From Bdellovibrionales bacterium (GTDB taxonomy: Bacteria; Bdellovibrionota; Bdellovibrionia; Bdellovibrionales; UBA1609): a stretch of 64,000 bases of DNA. Shown one piece after another: positions 59,735 through 64,000 of this stretch. The notes under the pieces were generated by a model. It ran no database searches. It was not told where the DNA came from and saw only the letters and a list, made by a program, of their open reading frames with translations. The DNA lies in contig DAIDIG010000007.1 in assembly GCA_027459485.1 (NCBI GenBank), positions 17,070-81,069 on the forward strand, read 5' to 3'. Each line of letters begins with the position of its first letter. The stretch's first letter is position 1. The position numbers and the translations under genes were made by a program.

Positions 59735-61141
59735 ATGGCAGACAACGTCAATATGTTTTCAGAATTGAGCCGAATCATCGAACAAGTCGGCAAAGACAAA
59801 GGCATCGACAAGCAAGTCGTGATCGACGCCGTCGTGCAAGGCATGCTGGTAGCCGCTCGCAAAAAGTGGGGGACTTACCGCGACATCGAAGCTCAATACA
59901 ACGAAGAACTTGGCGATGTTGAACTATATGAGTTCAAAGAAGTTGTTAAGGATGAGGATTTTATCGATGAAGAGGTCGAAATCAAACAGACTGACGCTTT
60001 GGAGCTTGATCCAGAAGCGCAAGTGGGCGATTCTATCGGCATCAAACTCGAGACGGGCGATTTAGGTCGCATCGCCGCGCAAACGGCCAAGCAGATTATC
60101 ACTCAGCGCGTGCGTGATGCCGAACGCGACATTATTTTTAACGAATTTGAACAGAGAAAAGGCGAAATCGCATCCGGCATTGCCCGTCGGGTGGAGCGGG
60201 GCGCGATCGTTGTCGATCTAGGGCGCACCGAAGCCTACATTCCGCCGCGCGAACAAATCCCGGGCGAACAATATAAGCCGGGCGATCGCATCCAAGGCTA
60301 CATTGCCGATGTGAGACAGACGACACGTGGCCCGCAGATTATCATGTCCCGCGCCGATGAGCGATATCTCATGAAATTGTTTGAGATCGAAGTGCCCGAA
60401 ATTTATGACGGAATTGTGCAGATTATTGCGGCGACTCGTGAACCCGGTCAGCGGGCAAAAATCGCGGTTGTTTCGAAAGACCCGGCGGTGGACCCGGTCG
60501 GCGCTTGCGTCGGCATGAAAGGTTCACGCGTTCAAAACATCGTGCAGGAGCTGCGCGGTGAAAAAATCGATATTATCAACCACGAAGAAGATCCGACTCG
60601 TTTTGTGTGCAACGCGCTGGCTCCCGCCGAAATTTCAAAAGTTTTCATGGACGAATCGAACAAGTCGATGGAAGTCGTGGTGCCCGATCAACAGTTGAGT
60701 CTTGCTATTGGCCGCAAAGGTCAAAACGTGCGCCTCGCGGCTAAATTGACGGGCTGGAAGCTCGACATCGTATCTGAAACGGCGGCCGCGCAAAGAACGG
60801 CCGAGGCGATCTTTAATTTGATGCTTTTGCCGAACATGACCGAGACAATGGCTCAAAATATCTATCAATCCGGCTTTAATTCGGTGCAAGCCTTGGCTGA
60901 AGCCGAGCTCGAGGATGTTTTGAATATTCCAGGCTATGACGAGCAGGCCAAAGCGCAAAAACTCATTGATGAAGCGCGCGCCTTGATTGAAAAGTACAAA
61001 GAAGAAGGTAAAGAATTGCCGAAAGCTCCGACCAAATCGGCGGCGACTGAAAGCGTGGTTGGCGGCGATGCGAAAAGCCAAGCTGAAGAGCGCTTAAAAG
61101 AAGAGCTTGAGCAGTTGAAAAATCAAGAGGGTGAAAATTGA
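59735..61141 (+). CDS. nusA: Transcription termination/antitermination factor NusA
   Basis: A 468-residue RNA polymerase-binding protein. The N-terminal domain (ELSRIIEQVGKDKGIDKQVVIDAVVQGML), S1 domain (GAIVVDLGRTEAYIPPREQIPGE), and two KH domains (DPVGACVGMKGSRVQNIVQELRGEKIDII and LAIGRKGQNVRLAAKLTGWKLDI) are evident. A single helix-hairpin-helix-like C-terminal unit follows, and a charged tail. It modulates pausing and termination and often controls its own operon. Confidence 0.96.
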   Translation: MADNVNMFSELSRIIEQVGKDKGIDKQVVIDAVVQGMLVAARKKWGTYRDIEAQYNEELGDVELYEFKEVVKDEDFIDEEVEIKQTDALELDPEAQVGDSIGIKLETGDLGRIAAQTAKQIITQRVRDAERDIIFNEFEQRKGEIASGIARRVERGAIVVDLGRTEAYIPPREQIPGEQYKPGDRIQGYIADVRQTTRGPQIIMSRADERYLMKLFEIEVPEIYDGIVQIIAATREPGQRAKIAVVSKDPAVDPVGACVGMKGSRVQNIVQELRGEKIDIINHEEDPTRFVCNALAPAEISKVFMDESNKSMEVVVPDQQLSLAIGRKGQNVRLAAKLTGWKLDIVSETAAAQRTAEAIFNLMLLPNMTETMAQNIYQSGFNSVQALAEAELEDVLNIPGYDEQAKAQKLIDEARALIEKYKEEGKELPKAPTKSAATESVVGGDAKSQAEERLKEELEQLKNQEGEN

Positions 61142-63783
61142 CGCAAATGAAGGTTTTCGAGTTTGCTAAAGAGATCGGGATCGAGACGATCTCATTGATG
61201 GATAAAATCCGGCAATGGAAGCTTCCGGTAAAAAGCCACATGGCGACGCTGGACGAACCATTGATGGATGAAATTCGCGCTAAACTCGGTGAAGAACTCG
61301 CGGCTAAGGCAATCAAATCGAAAACCACCAAGCGGGTCGCCACGAAGAAAGCGGCTGTCGAAGCGCCAAAACCGTCGAAATCGTCCAAAGCCGTAGACGA
61401 TACTGTCGTCACAAAGGCAGTCGTTGCCAGAGCTGCAACCGAACAAGAGACAGGCGAAAAGGCTGAAAAACCTAAGAAGGCCGCAGCCAAAAAAGCAACC
61501 GTTAAAAAAGCCGTGGGTGTCATTCGCCGTAAAGCCGGCGAACCAAGCCCGCTGGCGCCTGCTTCGACCGAAGAAATGAACCCCGCCGGCGTCGATGAAT
61601 CTGGTTCAATACCGGTGGCGGCCGAAGGGGCTGAAGGCGAAGGCTCGGCCACAGGTACTGCAATACAGAATCAACCGACTGAAGCAAAAAGGCGTAACAT
61701 CGTTGGGCGTATGGATTTGAGTCGGGCCCGAAATCCAGCCGCAGCGGCTGGTAGTGGCCTGCAAGATCGAGTGATGCGACCGGGTGTTACAAGCCCTCGC
61801 AATATTAGAACTGGATTCTTTGCCCAACAGCCTATAACTGAGCAGCCTGTCGACTTTGAAGAAAAGCAGCGCGAAGAAAAGAAAAAACGCACCGGCAATC
61901 GCGAAGAAGAAGTTCAAATTTTCAACGCATCGGACTTTCGTAAACGCGAAGTGATTTTTCAGCCAAAGAAGAAAAAAGTCGCGGTGGGGCGTGACATCAA
62001 GAAGACGCAGCTCACGACCCCTAAAGCTTCGAAGCGAGTGATCCATGTCGAAAAGGCGATGTCTGTGGGCCAGCTTGCGGCTGCTATGGGAGTAAAAGCC
62101 CCCGCCTTAATTAAAAAATTAATGACAGACGGGGTCACTGCCAACATCAACACTGAACTGGATTTCGATACCATTGCCCTTATCGTGCCCGAATTTAATT
62201 TTGAAGCTGAAAATGTTTATCGAACAGTGGAACAACGCCTTGATGAAGCGGCCTTTGGTGATTTAGAAGCCGAAGCTGCCGGTAGGCCACCAGTTGTCAC
62301 AGTGATGGGCCATGTCGACCACGGTAAAACATCTTTGCTGGATGCAATTCGGCAAACGAACGTGGCCAGCGGCGAGGCTGGCGGCATCACCCAACACATC
62401 GGCGCCTATAAAGTGCAGCTTGAAAATGGTAAAGAGATCACTTTTTTGGATACGCCCGGTCACGAAGCGTTTACGGCCATGCGGGCGCGAGGCGCGAATG
62501 TAACGGATATAGCGGTGATTGTGGTTGCCGCTGATGACGGCGTTATGCCTCAGACGGTCGAAGCTATTTCGCATGCGAAGGCCGCTGAAGTGCCGATCAT
62601 CATTGCGGTCAATAAAATCGATAAACCCGGCGCAGACGTCAATCGCATCAAACAACAATTAACGGAACAAGAAATCGTTTCAGAAGAATGGGGCGGTTCG
62701 AATATATTCTGCGAAGTTTCGGCTTTAAAGAAAACCGGCATTCATGAGTTGTTGGAACAAATTCTTCTGGTTGCGGAAGTTGAAGATCTCAAAGCGAACC
62801 CCAATCGATCCGGCACCGGTATTATTATCGAATCCCGCCTTGAAAAAGGGCGCGGGCCCGTCGCTACCATCCTCGTTCGTGACGGACATTTCTCGGTCGG
62901 TGACGACATTGTGGCCGGAGTGGCTGCAGGCCGTGTTCGGGCCATGATTAATGATCGCGGTGAGTCCGTTAAAACGGCGATCCCAGGCGATCCGGTTGAA
63001 GTTTTGGGTTTACCCGAAGCGGTGAGTGCCGGTGAGCGCATTGACGTCGTCAAAGACGAGAACATCGCGCGCGAGATTGCCCTGGCGCGAAAAGCCGAGC
63101 TTGAAACGCCGAAAGCGACCGGTAAGGCCGCTGTGTCGCTTGAAGAATTGTTTGCAAAAATTCAACAAGGCCAAGCACAAGAATTCAATGTCATTTTGAA
63201 AGCGGATGTCGCCGGGAGTGTCGAGGCGCTCAGAGAAATGTTACATAAGGCTTCGACCCCTGAAGTGAAAGTGAAGATTGTGCACAGCCAGGTGGGCGGA
63301 GTGACCGAATCCGATGTACTTCTGGCTTCAACTTCCGGAGCTGTTGTTTTGGGATTTAACGTGCGACCCGACACACCCGCTATGCGAATGGCGAAAGAGC
63401 TGAATGTCGACATCCGCACGTACACCATTATTTACGAACTGCTCGATGACGTGAAAAAAGCCATGGCCGGACGGTTGCAACCGGTCTCGAAAGAAGTGGC
63501 GAAAGGCCGTGCAGAAGTGCGCGAAGTTTTCAGCGTACCAAAGGTCGGCAATATTGCCGGTTGCTCGGTTATCGATGGCAAGATCACGCGATCCGATCTT
63601 TGTCGTGTCATTCGCGACGGCGCGATTGTTTACCAAGGCAAGTTTGCAAGCTTGCGCCGCTTCAAAGACGATGTACGCGAAGTCGCGACCGGTTTTGAGT
63701 GCGGTATCGGCATAGAAAACTTTAACGACATTAAAGTCGGCGATGCGATCGAGGCGTACGTTATCGAACAGGTCGCACCATGA
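61138..63783 (+). CDS. infB: Translation initiation factor IF-2
   Basis: An 881-residue GTPase that brings initiator tRNA to the ribosome. The short N-terminal domain ([24 protein letters not shown]) is followed by a Lys/Ala-rich linker, then the IF2N domain ([29 protein letters not shown]), the G domain ([35 protein letters not shown]) and the C-terminal domains. The start is the TTG overlapping the nusA stop, with AGAGGG 6 bases before; an ATG three codons later is the alternative. Confidence 0.96.
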   Translation: MTQMKVFEFAKEIGIETISLMDKIRQWKLPVKSHMATLDEPLMDEIRAKLGEELAAKAIKSKTTKRVATKKAAVEAPKPSKSSKAVDDTVVTKAVVARAATEQETGEKAEKPKKAAAKKATVKKAVGVIRRKAGEPSPLAPASTEEMNPAGVDESGSIPVAAEGAEGEGSATGTAIQNQPTEAKRRNIVGRMDLSRARNPAAAAGSGLQDRVMRPGVTSPRNIRTGFFAQQPITEQPVDFEEKQREEKKKRTGNREEEVQIFNASDFRKREVIFQPKKKKVAVGRDIKKTQLTTPKASKRVIHVEKAMSVGQLAAAMGVKAPALIKKLMTDGVTANINTELDFDTIALIVPEFNFEAENVYRTVEQRLDEAAFGDLEAEAAGRPPVVTVMGHVDHGKTSLLDAIRQTNVASGEAGGITQHIGAYKVQLENGKEITFLDTPGHEAFTAMRARGANVTDIAVIVVAADDGVMPQTVEAISHAKAAEVPIIIAVNKIDKPGADVNRIKQQLTEQEIVSEEWGGSNIFCEVSALKKTGIHELLEQILLVAEVEDLKANPNRSGTGIIIESRLEKGRGPVATILVRDGHFSVGDDIVAGVAAGRVRAMINDRGESVKTAIPGDPVEVLGLPEAVSAGERIDVVKDENIAREIALARKAELETPKATGKAAVSLEELFAKIQQGQAQEFNVILKADVAGSVEALREMLHKASTPEVKVKIVHSQVGGVTESDVLLASTSGAVVLGFNVRPDTPAMRMAKELNVDIRTYTIIYELLDDVKKAMAGRLQPVSKEVAKGRAEVREVFSVPKVGNIAGCSVIDGKITRSDLCRVIRDGAIVYQGKFASLRRFKDDVREVATGFECGIGIENFNDIKVGDAIEAYVIEQVAP

Positions 63784-64000
63784 AAGACGGCCGCCGGGTT
63801 CGTCGAGTTGAAAAGGAGCTCCAGCACATTGTCGCGAACTTCTTGTTAAGAGGGTTTAAGTACCCTTTGCGTGGTTTGGTTTCAGTCACCCGGGTCGAAT
63901 CCAACGAAAAATTGCGTACAGCGAAAGTATTCGTTAGCGTTATGGGTTCGGACGCCGACAAAGAAGAATCTATCGCGGCTTTGACTGAACATGTTCAAGA
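63780..64000 (+). CDS. rbfA: Ribosome-binding factor A, N-terminal part
   Basis: The first 73 codons of RbfA, a 30S assembly factor. RVRRVEKELQHIVANFLLRG and LVSVTRVESNEKLRTAKVFVSVMG are the family opening. The ATG overlaps the infB stop by 4 bases (ATGA). The gene continues beyond the right edge. Confidence 0.9.
   Translation, partial: MKDGRRVRRVEKELQHIVANFLLRGFKYPLRGLVSVTRVESNEKLRTAKVFVSVMGSDADKEESIAALTEHVQ

Noticed and set aside
1..64000. CRISPR arrays, prophage or insertion sequences
   Set aside because: No regular repeat-spacer structure, transposase, integrase or phage structural gene was found on either strand.

Overview
The window reads as a chromosomal segment of a Gram-negative bacterium of the Bdellovibrionota type (formerly Deltaproteobacteria). 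This rests on a lipid A and outer-membrane gene set (lpxC, an LptF/LptG permease, an Omp85 protein next to tamB), lipoproteins with an 'FQNC'-type lipobox, HNH/REC/DUF4388/PilZ-type proteins common in that group, and very dense gene packing. The phylum call is inference from gene content; no rRNA is present. I see no prophage, insertion sequence or CRISPR array. One tRNA gene is present.

Layout. 1-5 kb: the start of putA, an exported unknown protein, then an oxidative-stress module of ahpC-ahpD divergent from oxyR with an OxyR-type box between them, then an FKBP lipoprotein. 5.5-13 kb: a phosphodiesterase-family protein, a leucyl aminopeptidase, and a fadD / conserved unknown / SleB-like hydrolase operon. 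13-18.7 kb: gpmA, two small membrane proteins whose genes overlap tail to tail (DUF6580-like and bioY), an HNH nuclease, a 574-base non-coding stretch, a cysteine-rich exported protein and a truncated gene remnant. 18.7-28.1 kb: a five-gene minus-strand operon (TPR, efp, TPR, tamB, seven-POTRA Omp85). 28-35 kb: ruvCAB, lpxC, ald and a glycosyl-hydrolase-like lipoprotein behind a hairpin that covers its ribosome binding site. 35-41.5 kb: a comEC-like function split into two overlapping genes, a TPR lipoprotein, a LysM protein and dprA, whose 3' end overlaps an LptF/LptG-family gene. 41.5-45.7 kb: a degenerate receiver protein, a membrane methyltransferase, a REC-DUF4388-J-domain-TPR protein and thioredoxin. 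45.8-50.3 kb: the rod-shape cluster mreC-mreD-mrdA-rodA, without mreB. 50.4-59.2 kb: a PpiD-like foldase, a subtilisin joined through a membrane helix to a PilZ domain, a small barrel, a HiPIP, an unknown membrane protein, tRNA-Leu(CAA), a second barrel protein with a SurA-like chaperone, and a GNAT acetyltransferase. 59.2-64 kb: the translation operon rimP-nusA-infB-rbfA behind a strong terminator.

Themes. Much of the window builds or maintains the envelope: LpxC, LptF/G, Omp85/TamB, SurA/PpiD-like chaperones, FKBP, PBP2/RodA/MreCD, LysM and SleB. A second theme is DNA uptake and recombination (split ComEC, DprA, RuvABC). The most unusual protein is the subtilisin-membrane helix-PilZ fusion at 51999-53957, which suggests c-di-GMP control of an exported protease from the cytoplasmic side. 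Also notable are the split comEC with a hairpin over the stop/start junction, the long convergent coding overlaps, and the seven-POTRA Omp85 in an operon with tamB and efp.
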